From: Acidobacteriota bacterium
Lineage (GTDB): Bacteria; Acidobacteriota; UBA890
Direction of reading: 5' to 3'
Length of the DNA stretch: 10,566 nucleotides
NCBI GenBank assembly: GCA_022563115.1
Contig: JADFNY010000089.1
Location: 1 to 10,566, forward strand
In this document: positions 1 to 6,706 of the stretch, piece after piece
Position numbering within the stretch: position 1 is the first letter of the stretch
Layout of the letters: every line of letters starts with the position of its first letter
Translations under genes and position numbers: made by a program
Notes under the pieces: model-generated
Database searches by the model: none
The model's input: only the letters and a program-made list of their open reading frames with translations
Told to the model about the DNA's origin: nothing

Positions 1-294
1 GGGAGCGTCGAGGGCGTCGAGGGTCAGCCTTTGGGACGATGGGTGCTCGGCGTGCCGGGCGGTGCGGTAGAGCCCGTCGAGGGGGTCGAGCAAGCCGCCG
101 AGCGAGCCTCCTCCGGCCAGAGGCCGCGTCAAGCCTACCAGGAGGGCGACAGCGAATCCCCAAGCCGAGGCTCGGATGGGCCGATGGCGTGTGCGGCGAA
201 CTGACCCAGTCGTGAGGGCTGGTGGCTCTGGGCTGGTGTCAACGATGGCGCGGCTGAGACGTCTGAGCTGCTCATCGATTCTCTGGTCAATCAT
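1..294 (-). CDS. Small protein with one hydrophobic segment, encoded next to the sigma factor (partial, runs off window)
   Basis: I do not recognise a family. The frame is open from an ATG at 294 to the window edge (98 codons, no stop seen). The start is supported by a Shine-Dalgarno-like AGGGGGG at 307-301, six bases upstream. It is also supported by overlap with the sigma factor: this ATG lies inside the last codons before the sigma stop (289-287), which implies translational coupling. Residues 1-40 are charged and Arg-rich (MIDQRIDEQLRRL at the start). A hydrophobic stretch follows at about 44-55 (WGFAVALLVGL), then a Gly/Leu-rich segment. A short cytoplasmic N-terminus, one possible membrane span and coupling to an ECF sigma gene are what an anti-sigma or sigma-associated membrane protein would show. 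I see no zinc-binding anti-sigma motif (HxxxCxxC), so that role is inference only. Confidence 0.55.
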   Translation of the reverse strand, partial: MIDQRIDEQLRRLSRAIVDTSPEPPALTTGSVRRTRHRPIRASAWGFAVALLVGLTRPLAGGGSLGGLLDPLDGLYRTARHAEHPSSQRLTLDALDAP

Positions 295-664
295 CGAGTA
301 CCCCCCTGAGATGCTTCCGCGCCCGCGCCAGGTGATGTTTCACTGTGCCCTCAGCGATGAGGAGCTGTTCACCGATCTGGGTCGGGGTCATGTCCTCCCA
401 GTAGGTGAGAAAGACGCATGCTCGTTGCTGGGCGCTGAGACGGGCCACCGCTCTCGCTACTTCGGGCATCACCTCGGGATCGGTAGTCACGATGTTCTCG
501 GCGAAGCGCTGTTCGCGACGGCGTCGCCGAAACGTGGCCCGTTGCACCGTCTTGGCTCTGGCAAGAACAGCGCGATACATGAGCGCTCTCGGGTTATCGG
601 CGCCTATCAGACTTCGTGAAGCGATCAATGCCGCTACTGCATCGTGAACGACATCGGCACGACC
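287..664 (-). CDS. ECF-type RNA polymerase sigma factor, N-terminus missing
   Basis: Sigma-70 family (extracytoplasmic function type) protein that would direct RNA polymerase to a specific promoter set. The recognisable part is about 125 residues ending at the stop 289-287. It starts with a region 2 remnant (GRADVVHDAV, compare the usual AEDVVQDAF). Region 2.3/2.4-like sequence follows (NPRALMYRAVLARAKTVQ, then an Arg-rich RRRRRE). Region 4 is clear: VARLSAQQRACVFLTYWEDM, then a helix-turn-helix TPTQIGEQLLIAEGTVKHHLARARKHL. ECF factors are usually 160-190 residues, so roughly 35-40 N-terminal residues are absent. The frame stays open upstream to an ATG at 754, but that stretch is antisense to good dnaE coding sequence and does not look like sigma region 2, so I end the gene at the junction. 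The stop overlaps the start of the next minus-strand gene. The style resembles actinobacterial ECF factors, which is an impression and has not been tested. Confidence 0.75.
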   Translation of the reverse strand, partial: GRADVVHDAVAALIASRSLIGADNPRALMYRAVLARAKTVQRATFRRRRREQRFAENIVTTDPEVMPEVARAVARLSAQQRACVFLTYWEDMTPTQIGEQLLIAEGTVKHHLARARKHLRGVLDD

Positions 665-2793
665 GCGGCGAGGCGAGCAGCGGGCGGGAGCGCTTCCACC
701 TGTTGCTGTTGGCCAAGGACCACACCGGCTACCGCAACATGATGAAGCTGTCATCGGCCGGCTACCTCGAGGGCTTTTACTATAAGCCGCGGATCGACAA
801 GAAGATCCTTGCCGAACACGCCGAGGGTCTTATCGCGACGAGCTCATGCCTTTCCGGTGAGGTCCCGCAATACCTGCTCCGCGGCGACTACGAGGGCGCC
901 CGCAGGGCGTTGGGCGAACTGGTGGAGATCTTCGGGCGCGACAACGTCTACGTGGAGCTGCAGGATCAGGGTCTTTCCGAGCAGCGGCGGATCAACCCCG
1001 AGTTGATTCGGCTCGCGGGCGACCTCGGCCTGCCGCTGATCGCGACCAACGATTGCCACTATCTGGTGAAGGAAGACGCCCACGCCCACGACGTGCTGCT
1101 GTGCATCCAGACCGGCAAGGGGCTGTCGGACCCGTCGCGGATGAGGTTCCCCAACGATCAGTTCTACGTGAAGACGGCGCAGGAGATGTGGGACATTTTC
1201 GCCGAGGTGCCTGAGGCGCTCACCAACACCGAGAAGGTCGCCGAACGCTGCAACGTGGTGCTGAACTTCGAGGAAAACCACCTCCCGAGGTTCCCGGTTC
1301 CCGAGGGTCAGACGCTCAACGGCTACTTCGAGAGCGTCGTGCGCGACGGCTTCGAGCGCCGCCTCGAGGCGCTCCGCGAGGTTCCGCCGGAGACGGGGAA
1401 TGGGGCCTCGGTGTGGGCCGCCAAACATGCCGTCGAGGTGTACCGCGAGCGGCTCGAGACCGAGTTGTCGATCATCGTCTCGATGGCATTCGCGGGCTAT
1501 TTCTTGATCGTCTGGGACTTCATCCGCTACGCCAAGGAAGAGGGAATTCCGGTAGGACCGGGCCGGGGCAGCGCCGCCGGCAGCCTGGTCGCCTACGCGC
1601 TCGGTATCACCGACATCGATCCACTCGAGTACGGACTGTTTTTCGAGCGCTTTCTGAACCCCGAGCGTATCAGCCTCCCCGACATCGACATCGACTTCTG
1701 CATGCGCCGGCGCGGCGAGGTCATCGACTACGTGGCCAACAAGTACGGCCGCGACAAGGTGGCCCACATCATCACCTTCGGAACGATGGCGGCGAAGGGG
1801 GCGATCCGCGACGTTGGCAGGGTGATGGAGCTGCCGTACGGCGAGGTCGACCGGGTCGCAAAGCTGATCCCTAACGATCCCGACGCCACCATCGACGGCG
1901 CGGTGTCGTCAGTTCCGGCCTTGCAGGAGGCCATCGACAAGGATCCGCAGGTGGCCGAGCTCGTCGACCTGGCGCGGCAGCTCGAAGGGCAGGTACGGCA
2001 CGCCTCGACCCATGCAGCCGGCGTCGTTATCGCCGACCAGCCCCTGACCGATTACGTGCCGCTGTACAAGCCACCGGCCGGCTCTGGCGGCAGCCAGGAG
2101 CACGCTATCGTGACGCAGTTTCCGATGAACGACGTCGAGGCGATCGGCCTCCTCAAGATGGACTTCCTCGGCCTGCGGACGTTGACCGTGGTGCACGACG
2201 CGCTGGAGTCCATCTCCCAGGAGTCCGGCGAGGAGTTCACTACCTCCGACATCCCGATCGACGATCCAGGGACGTTCGAGCTCTTTGCTTCCGGCTCCAC
2301 CTCCGGCATCTTTCAGTTTGAATCGACGGGAATGCGCGATGCGTTGCGCAAGCTGGGGCCGAGCCGCATCGAGGACCTCATCGCCATGAACGCGCTGTAC
2401 CGGCCGGGGCCGATCGGCTCGGGGATGATCGACGAGTACATCCGCCGCAAGCACGACCCCAGCAGGGTCAAGTACCTGCTGCCGCAGCTCGAAGACATCC
2501 AGAAAGAAACCTACGGCGTCATCGTCTATCAGGAGCAGGTCATGCAGATCGCTTCCGAGCTCGCCGGATTTTCGCTTGGTGAAGCCGACGTGCTGCGCAA
2601 GGCGATGGGCAAGAAGAAGCCCGAGGTCATGGCCTCGATGGAGGAGAAGTTCATCGACGGGTGCAAGGCCCGTCATGTACCGCCCACCTGGCGAAGGAGA
2701 TCTGGGACCAGGTGGTCGAGTTCGCCGGCTACGGCTTCAACAAGGCGCACTCGGCCGCCTATGCCTTGCTCGCCTACCAGACGGCCTTTCTGA
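616..2793 (+). CDS. dnaE: DNA polymerase III alpha subunit, N-terminal and catalytic part (5'-truncated, frameshifted)
   Basis: Replicative polymerase catalytic subunit. DnaE homology runs from about 690 to 2687. The ATG at 616 is only the first in-frame start and its first 15-25 residues are not DnaE-like. The beginning of the PHP domain (the usual HxH motif and about 100 residues) is missing. What remains, counted from 616, is the rest of PHP (YLEGFYYKPRIDKKIL, LPLIATNDCHYL), then the palm and fingers. These include GPGRGSAAGSLVAYALGITD, the metal-binding pair Asp356 and Asp358 (PDIDIDFCMRR) and the third catalytic Asp516 (KMDFLGLRTLT). Later motifs are MNALYRPGPIGSGM, YGVIVYQEQVM and LRKAMGKKKPEVM. 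After VPP, near 2685, the frame turns into an unrelated tail ending at 2793, while DnaE homology resumes in the next frame. All three catalytic aspartates are present, so only the 5' cut and the frameshift argue against function. Confidence 0.93.
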   Translation: MKRSMPLLHRERHRHDRGEASSGRERFHLLLLAKDHTGYRNMMKLSSAGYLEGFYYKPRIDKKILAEHAEGLIATSSCLSGEVPQYLLRGDYEGARRALGELVEIFGRDNVYVELQDQGLSEQRRINPELIRLAGDLGLPLIATNDCHYLVKEDAHAHDVLLCIQTGKGLSDPSRMRFPNDQFYVKTAQEMWDIFAEVPEALTNTEKVAERCNVVLNFEENHLPRFPVPEGQTLNGYFESVVRDGFERRLEALREVPPETGNGASVWAAKHAVEVYRERLETELSIIVSMAFAGYFLIVWDFIRYAKEEGIPVGPGRGSAAGSLVAYALGITDIDPLEYGLFFERFLNPERISLPDIDIDFCMRRRGEVIDYVANKYGRDKVAHIITFGTMAAKGAIRDVGRVMELPYGEVDRVAKLIPNDPDATIDGAVSSVPALQEAIDKDPQVAELVDLARQLEGQVRHASTHAAGVVIADQPLTDYVPLYKPPAGSGGSQEHAIVTQFPMNDVEAIGLLKMDFLGLRTLTVVHDALESISQESGEEFTTSDIPIDDPGTFELFASGSTSGIFQFESTGMRDALRKLGPSRIEDLIAMNALYRPGPIGSGMIDEYIRRKHDPSRVKYLLPQLEDIQKETYGVIVYQEQVMQIASELAGFSLGEADVLRKAMGKKKPEVMASMEEKFIDGCKARHVPPTWRRRSGTRWSSSPATASTRRTRPPMPCSPTRRPF
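650..692. other. Breakpoint: sigma-factor fragment joined to dnaE fragment
   Basis: Left of this interval the minus strand reads as the ECF sigma factor, down to its ADVVHD motif at about 640-660. Right of it the plus strand reads as DnaE, from about 690 (RFHLLLLAKDHTGYRN). Both genes lose their N-terminal part here, and neither missing part occurs elsewhere in the window. I see no transposase, inverted repeat or target duplication at the join, so an insertion-sequence edge is not supported. Either an assembly chimera or a genuine rearrangement would give this picture. The exact base cannot be fixed by eye. Confidence 0.65.
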
Positions 2794-4004
2794 AGGCGAA
2801 CCACCCGGTTCACTTCATGGCGGCGCTGCTGAGCTCGGATCGTGACAACACCGACAAGGTAGTGCGCTACATCTCCGAATGCCGCGACATGGGCATCCCG
2901 GTGCTGCCCCCGGACGTCAACGAAAGCAACGTCAGCTTCACGCCGACTGGGGAGTCGATTCGCTTCGGGCTCGCCGCCATCAAGGGGGTCGGCGAGGGGG
3001 CGGTGATCGCCATTCTCGATGCCCGCGATCGAATCGGTGCCTTCGGCAGCCTCTTCCAGTTTTGCGAGGAGGTGGATCTCGGCAAGGGGATCAACCGGCG
3101 CACGGTGGAGAGCCTGATCAAGTCCGGAGCCTTCGACTCGACGATCGTGGAAGAGGGGGGCGAAGCCGACCCGGGCGACATTCGCGCCCGGCTGATGGGG
3201 TCGCTTGGCATCGCGCTCGAGAGCGGGCAGCGGCGGCGACGAGATCGCCAGATGGGCCAGACCAACTTGTTTGTCGACCTCGACGGAGACGGCGGTGGCG
3301 CCCATCGGCCGTCGCCGAGCTTGCCCGCATCCGGCTATGCGCCCTGGACGGATCGCGAGATCCTGACCGCCGAAAAGGAGTCGCTCGGTTTCTACATCAC
3401 CGGGCACCCTCTCGAACGCCACCGCCACCAACTCCAACAGTTCGCCAACGCGACCACGGCGACGCTGTCGCACATGAACGGCGCCCAGGAGGTTACCCTC
3501 GGCGCTATCATCACCGGGATCCGCGACCTGAAGACACGCAAGGGCGAACGGATGGCGGTCCTTCAGGTCGAGGACCTGGAGGGATACGCCGAGGTGGTCG
3601 TCTTTCCCGACGTCTACCGAGCCTGCTTCGGCCTGCTGAACGAAGACGAAGCCGTGCTGATCAGTGGTCGGCCCGAGACCGACGACGACACGGCGCGGAT
3701 GATCGCCGGGGATATTCAACCTTTAACGTCTTTTTTCGAGCAAAAGGCCAACGAACAGGCGCGCGAGGTGCAGATCTCCCTAACCCTTACCGGCCTCGCC
3801 GACGAGATTCCCGACCAGCTTCGCGATCTTCTCGAGCGCCACCGCGGTGAAGTGCCGGTCTCGATCCGGTTGCAGCGGCCCAACCCGCATGGATTCCGTG
3901 CGCTCGTGGCGCCGAACCGCTTCTTGTGGGTGACGCCGAGCGCCGAGCTGGTTGCCGAGCTCGAGGAGCTCCTCGGCCACGGTTCGGTGCGCCTGCGTCG
4001 ATGA
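2661..4004 (+). CDS. dnaE: DNA polymerase III alpha subunit, C-terminal part (continues dnaE in the next frame)
   Basis: Second half of the same dnaE gene. True homology begins at the CTG at 2688 (LAKEIWDQVV). The ATG at 2661 is simply the first start codon in this frame, and its first nine residues are not DnaE. The order is: the end of the fingers (FAGYGFNKAHSAAYALLAYQ), the C-terminal region with FGLAAIKGVGEGAV, a helix-hairpin-helix-like segment (GKGINRRTVESLIKSGAFD), SLGFYITGHPL, and an OB-fold (VTLGAIITGIRDLKTRKGERMAVLQVED) that binds single-stranded DNA in this family. A final domain precedes the TGA at 4002-4004. Together the two pieces give about 1,110 residues against a usual 1,150-1,180, consistent with only the N-terminus being missing. 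The stop overlaps the ATG of the following acyl-CoA ligase gene (ATGA), so the two are probably co-transcribed and translationally coupled. Confidence 0.93.
   Translation: MQGPSCTAHLAKEIWDQVVEFAGYGFNKAHSAAYALLAYQTAFLKANHPVHFMAALLSSDRDNTDKVVRYISECRDMGIPVLPPDVNESNVSFTPTGESIRFGLAAIKGVGEGAVIAILDARDRIGAFGSLFQFCEEVDLGKGINRRTVESLIKSGAFDSTIVEEGGEADPGDIRARLMGSLGIALESGQRRRRDRQMGQTNLFVDLDGDGGGAHRPSPSLPASGYAPWTDREILTAEKESLGFYITGHPLERHRHQLQQFANATTATLSHMNGAQEVTLGAIITGIRDLKTRKGERMAVLQVEDLEGYAEVVVFPDVYRACFGLLNEDEAVLISGRPETDDDTARMIAGDIQPLTSFFEQKANEQAREVQISLTLTGLADEIPDQLRDLLERHRGEVPVSIRLQRPNPHGFRALVAPNRFLWVTPSAELVAELEELLGHGSVRLRR
2677..2688 (+). other. Apparent frameshift inside dnaE
   Basis: Upstream the DnaE frame reads FIDGCKARHVPP. 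Downstream, one frame back, it reads LAKEIWDQVVEFAGYGFN, which follows directly in the family. Adding one base within the short C-rich stretch at 2680-2688 would restore a continuous VPPxLAKEIW. There is no heptameric slippery site of the X XXY YYZ type here, so programmed frameshifting is not supported. A single-base sequencing or assembly error, or a real mutation, fits better. Confidence 0.85.
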
Positions 4005-4906
4005 GCTCGCCGGCCGACGAGTTGGAGGGGTATCAAAGTTCGTATCCTCAGGAGCTGAACATCGCCGCGCGCCTGGCCGACGGTGCGCTGGAGGCCGGTT
4101 GGGGCGAGCGGACGGCTTTTCACTACGGAGGCGACGCGGTTTCCTTCGCCCGGATTCGCGACGATACGGCCCGCCTGGCCGGCGTCCTGGTCGGGCTCGA
4201 GGTCGCCGCCGAGCAGCGTGTTCTGATCGCCCTGCCGGACGCCCCCACGTTCGCCACATCCCTCCTGGGGTCGATCTGGCACGGTTCGGTGGCCGTCCCG
4301 ATCAATCCGTACTTGCCGCCGGAGAGCTATGAGTTCTTTCTTCGCGACAGCCGTGCCGTTGTCGCGGTTGTTGCCCCGTGGCTCGTCCGGACGATCATGG
4401 AGGCGGCGTCGGCGCTGCCGGCGCTCCAGCACATCGTGGTGTTCACCGAGCCGGGGACGCCGGAGGGCGGGGCCGACGACGGCGAATGGCGAACGCTCAA
4501 CGTCGAGGCGGGGTCACCGCGTTTGCACGATGCTGACGATCTGCTGGAAGCCGCGATCGCCCCGCCGCCCGCGCCGACGCACTGCGACGAGCCGGCGTTC
4601 TGGCTCTACACCTCGGGCAGCACCGGACCCCCCAAGGGGGCCATCCACTTGCACCACGATATCTGGGTAGCCGCCGATTGTTGGGGGCAACGCAGCATGG
4701 GCATGGGACCCGACCACGTCCACCTCTCCGCCTCGAAGCTCTACTTCGCGTACGGGCGCTCGGCAACAGCCTCCATTGCCCCATGTGGAGCGGCGGCAGC
4801 GCGGTGCTGGTCCCCGAAAAGCCGACGCCTGCCAACATGCTCGAAGCGATTGCCGCCAACGGGGTCACCCATTTCTACGCCGTGCCGTCGTTCTACAACG
4901 CCATGA
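4001..4906 (+). CDS. Benzoate-CoA-ligase-family acyl-CoA synthetase, N-terminal part (frameshifted)
   Basis: Member of the ANL (adenylate-forming) superfamily. These enzymes activate a carboxylic acid to acyl-AMP and then to the CoA thioester. I chose the ATG at 4001 because it overlaps the dnaE stop (ATGA) and gives the family-like beginning MSSPADELEG. An upstream in-frame ATG at 3926 lies well inside dnaE. No strong Shine-Dalgarno is visible, so re-initiation after dnaE is likely. The first part has the N-terminal domain (ERVLIALPDAP-like AEQRVLIALPDAPTFATS) and the phosphate-binding motif YTSGSTGPPKG beginning at Tyr203. HHDIWVAADCW and SASKLYFAYG follow, all typical of benzoate-CoA ligases. 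After about 4756 this frame reads an unrelated tail to 4906 while homology continues one frame back. The substrate (benzoate, hydroxybenzoate, anthranilate or another small acid) cannot be read from the sequence, and no aromatic-degradation genes lie nearby. Confidence 0.85.
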   Translation: MSSPADELEGYQSSYPQELNIAARLADGALEAGWGERTAFHYGGDAVSFARIRDDTARLAGVLVGLEVAAEQRVLIALPDAPTFATSLLGSIWHGSVAVPINPYLPPESYEFFLRDSRAVVAVVAPWLVRTIMEAASALPALQHIVVFTEPGTPEGGADDGEWRTLNVEAGSPRLHDADDLLEAAIAPPPAPTHCDEPAFWLYTSGSTGPPKGAIHLHHDIWVAADCWGQRSMGMGPDHVHLSASKLYFAYGRSATASIAPCGAAAARCWSPKSRRLPTCSKRLPPTGSPISTPCRRSTTP

Positions 4907-5646
4907 TGGCCGACGATGGCTTCTGCGCCGCCATCGCCAACGGCTCGCTTTCGAGCCTGCAGGTCTGCGTATCGGCCGGCGAAGCGCTTCCGGCGCCGTT
5001 GTGCGAGCGCTGGATGGAGACCATCGGCGTGCCGCTGCTCGATGGTATCGGTTCGACGGAACTGCTGCATATTTTCATCGCCAACCGTCCCGACGACGTG
5101 CGACCGGGATGCTCGGGAAGGCCGATCCCCGGCTACGACGCGCGCGTCGTCGGCGAAGACGGCAACGACGTTGCGCCGGATGTTGTCGGCGACCTGTGGA
5201 TCCGCGGAGACTCCGCCTGCGACGGCTACTGGAACCGCCACACGGCGACCAAGCAAGCATTGCGGGGCGAGTGGTTCGTGACCGGCGACAAGTACCGGGT
5301 CGACGACGACGGCTACTACTGGTACGCGGGCCGCGCCGACGATATGTTCAAGGTGCAAGGCCAGTGGGTGAGTCCGCCGCAGGTGGAGAGCGTATTGCTC
5401 GAGCACGATGGCGTGCGCGAGGTCGCCGTGGTGGCGGCCACCGACGACGAGGGCTTGTCCTGCGGCTTGGCCTTCGTCGTCCCCGTCGGCTCGGCGAACG
5501 AGCCGCTCGCAACGGCCCTGTTGGAGCACGCTGCCGGCCGCCTGTCGCGCTATATGGTGCCGGAGAGGATCGAGTTCGTCGACGAGCTACCGAGGACCGC
5601 GAGCGGCAAGATTCGGCGCTACCTGTTGCGCGACCGGCAAGGCTAG
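4678..5646 (+). CDS. Benzoate-CoA-ligase-family acyl-CoA synthetase, C-terminal part
   Basis: Second half of the ligase gene. Homology starts at the CTC at 4759 (LGNSLHCPMW), and the residues between 4678 and 4758 in this frame are not family-like. Visible motifs are VPEKPTPANMLEAI, HFYAVPSFYNAMM, and the A5-type region LLDGIGSTELLHIFI, which contacts adenine and carboxylate. GDLWIRGDSACDGYWNR and WFVTGDKYRVDDDGYYWYAGR (A7) come next, then RADDMFKVQGQWVSP (A8 hinge) and the C-terminal lysine motif LPRTASGKIRR (A10, Lys codon 5608-5610), needed for adenylation. GRADDMFKVxGQWVSP is a strong marker of the benzoate-CoA ligase branch. The repaired gene would encode about 548 residues, slightly longer than the usual 510-530. 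It ends at TAG 5644-5646 and is followed by a hairpin. Confidence 0.87.
   Translation: MLGATQHGHGTRPRPPLRLEALLRVRALGNSLHCPMWSGGSAVLVPEKPTPANMLEAIAANGVTHFYAVPSFYNAMMADDGFCAAIANGSLSSLQVCVSAGEALPAPLCERWMETIGVPLLDGIGSTELLHIFIANRPDDVRPGCSGRPIPGYDARVVGEDGNDVAPDVVGDLWIRGDSACDGYWNRHTATKQALRGEWFVTGDKYRVDDDGYYWYAGRADDMFKVQGQWVSPPQVESVLLEHDGVREVAVVAATDDEGLSCGLAFVVPVGSANEPLATALLEHAAGRLSRYMVPERIEFVDELPRTASGKIRRYLLRDRQG
4754..4761 (+). other. Apparent frameshift inside the acyl-CoA ligase gene
   Basis: The first frame ends its homology with SKLYFAYG and the next frame picks up with LGNSLHCPMWSGG, a continuous match to the family pattern (F-A-Y-G-x-G-N). Either one base is missing next to the GGG at 4754-4756 or two extra bases (CG, 4757-4758) are present. 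Removing the two would give exactly YGLGNS, the usual motif. I see no slippery heptamer. Confidence 0.82.
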
Positions 5647-5686
5647 GGTAACCGCCCGACGGTGCTGCGCTTGGTCGGTCCCAGGT

Positions 5687-5708
5687 GCTAGCCGGGTGGC
5701 CGGCTAGC
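5687..5708. terminator. Perfect hairpin between convergent genes, possible bidirectional terminator
   Basis: GCTAGCCGG (5687-5695), a GTGG loop and CCGGCTAGC (5700-5708) form a perfect 9-bp GC-rich stem with a four-base loop. It lies between the stops of two converging genes, 41 bases past the ligase stop, and its last base is the first base of the flippase-like gene's stop codon (5708-5710). Symmetry and position fit a shared terminator. There is no run of T on either side, so it is not a classical intrinsic terminator and its activity is inferred. Confidence 0.55.
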
Positions 5709-6685
5709 TACTGCTCGACGCGCTGGCGCAGGTTGATGGGCCACAGGGTTGTCAAGGACAGCCCGACGGCGACCCACACCATATCGATCAGACGTCGCAC
5801 GAGTCCGACCGCGATGCCGGCGGCCGGATCGAGATCGAGAATATTCGCCGACGCCGCCACGCTGGCCTCGAAGACCCCGAGCCGGGCCGGTACAAGGACG
5901 CCGAGCGTATTGCCAAGCTTGGCACCGGCCTCGAACCAGAGGCCGACGACGGGGCTGTCGCTGATGCCCAGCATCGGCAGAATCGACCAGGTGGCGACGG
6001 TCAACGCCACGTGCCCGGCGAGGTGGAAGCCGATCATCAAGGCGAAGGGGATGCCGTGCAGGCGTACCAGCCCGACCCGGACCAATCGCATCGAGTCGCG
6101 CGCCGCCTCCAGCTTGGAGGTCGGTTGGTCGTCCATATTCGGCATCTCCGCGCGATGGCGGCGTTGGCTTGCCCAGATTCCGGCCATTAGCCAGGCACCG
6201 GATCCGGCCCCGAGAAAGATGCCCCCGAGGGCCGAAAACCACGCCGGCAGCGCGAGAGTCGGCTGGCAGACGAGTAACGCAGCCCCGACGAACAGCGCGC
6301 CGGCGATGCCGGAGGCGGCGGCATCGACCGCCACCGTTGCGGCCCCGGCGCGCGCCGAGATGCCCTTGCGCAGCAGCAACACCTTGCTGGTTTGCGACCC
6401 GATCGCGCCGGTGAGTGACAGGTACCCTAGGGCCTCGGCGCCGAGCCGGGCGCGCAACAGGTCGAGGTATTTCACCGGCAAGTCCATGGCGCGAACCGGG
6501 AAGCGCCAGGCGAAGGCTCGGACGGAGTGCTGGGCGCCGACGAGGAAAATCGGGATCACGATCCCGGCGCCGAGGTTGTCGAGATACTCGCCGATCGTTC
6601 CGGCGCCGGCGCGCTGCACGAGGTAGGCAAGAGCGACCGCGCCACCCACGAACAGAGCCACGCGTCCCAAGACCGTCGCTCTCAT
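5708..6685 (-). CDS. YbhN/AglD-type integral membrane protein (LPG synthase transmembrane-domain family)
   Basis: A 325-residue polytopic membrane protein of the family that covers the lysylphosphatidylglycerol-synthase flippase domain, YbhN and HpnL. Hydrophobic segments are visible at about residues 5-24, 38-52, 108-140, 147-170, 215-240 and 247-275, with a last long one near 290-318. The conserved C-terminal signatures are present: LGNTLGVLVPARLGVFEASV (normally P-G-x-x-G-x-x-E) and GLVRRLIDMVWVAVGL. There is no soluble aminoacyl-transferase domain, so it is not a full MprF. Members are thought to move or help process lipids in the inner membrane, but the substrate here is unknown and no hopanoid or glycan genes adjoin it. 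The start at 6685 gives a sensible membrane N-terminus (MRATVLGRVALFVGGAV). No clear Shine-Dalgarno lies upstream. It converges on the ligase gene and diverges from the 6707 gene. Confidence 0.8.
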   Translation of the reverse strand: MRATVLGRVALFVGGAVALAYLVQRAGAGTIGEYLDNLGAGIVIPIFLVGAQHSVRAFAWRFPVRAMDLPVKYLDLLRARLGAEALGYLSLTGAIGSQTSKVLLLRKGISARAGAATVAVDAAASGIAGALFVGAALLVCQPTLALPAWFSALGGIFLGAGSGAWLMAGIWASQRRHRAEMPNMDDQPTSKLEAARDSMRLVRVGLVRLHGIPFALMIGFHLAGHVALTVATWSILPMLGISDSPVVGLWFEAGAKLGNTLGVLVPARLGVFEASVAASANILDLDPAAGIAVGLVRRLIDMVWVAVGLSLTTLWPINLRQRVEQ

Positions 6686-6706
6686 GGGCCGGAGTATAGG
6701 GGTACG
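6686..6706. promoter_or_regulatory. 21-base divergent gap with ribosome binding site and a possible -10 box
   Basis: The only space between two divergent genes. On the plus strand AGGGG (6698-6702) sits four bases before the ATG at 6707 and may be its ribosome binding site. On the minus strand the same bases read TATACT (6698-6693), close to the TATAAT consensus and about seven bases before the membrane-protein ATG. That spacing would give a leaderless transcript. I see no matching -35 box, so the promoter call is weak. Confidence 0.3.

Noticed and set aside
176..619. Plus-strand open frame of 147 codons
   Set aside because: It lies antisense to the sigma factor, whose region 4 helix-turn-helix is clear. 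The plus-strand translation shows no family motif.
665..754. Extension of the sigma factor to the ATG at 754
   Set aside because: These bases encode well-conserved DnaE on the other strand, and the minus-strand translation does not resemble sigma region 2.
844..1767. Long minus-strand open frames across dnaE (also 1909-2676 and 2673-3719)
   Set aside because: They are mirror frames caused by high GC third positions in a strongly conserved gene. Their translations show no recognisable domain.
2661..2690. Programmed -1 frameshifting in dnaE
   Set aside because: No X XXY YYZ slippery heptamer or obvious downstream pseudoknot is visible, and the upstream frame runs on through a long nonsense tail.
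3718..3740. AT-rich run TTTAACGTCTTTTTTCG inside dnaE as a terminator or insertion scar
   Set aside because: The DnaE frame continues through it to the normal stop, and there is no GC-rich stem before the T-run.
4741..5529. 262-codon minus-strand frame over the ligase gene
   Set aside because: It is antisense to conserved ANL motifs and has no recognisable domain of its own.
6527..6706. Upstream extension of the hypothetical protein to an ATG at 6527
   Set aside because: This part is antisense to the N-terminal coding region of the membrane protein. A ribosome binding site and ATG at 6707 give a simpler start.
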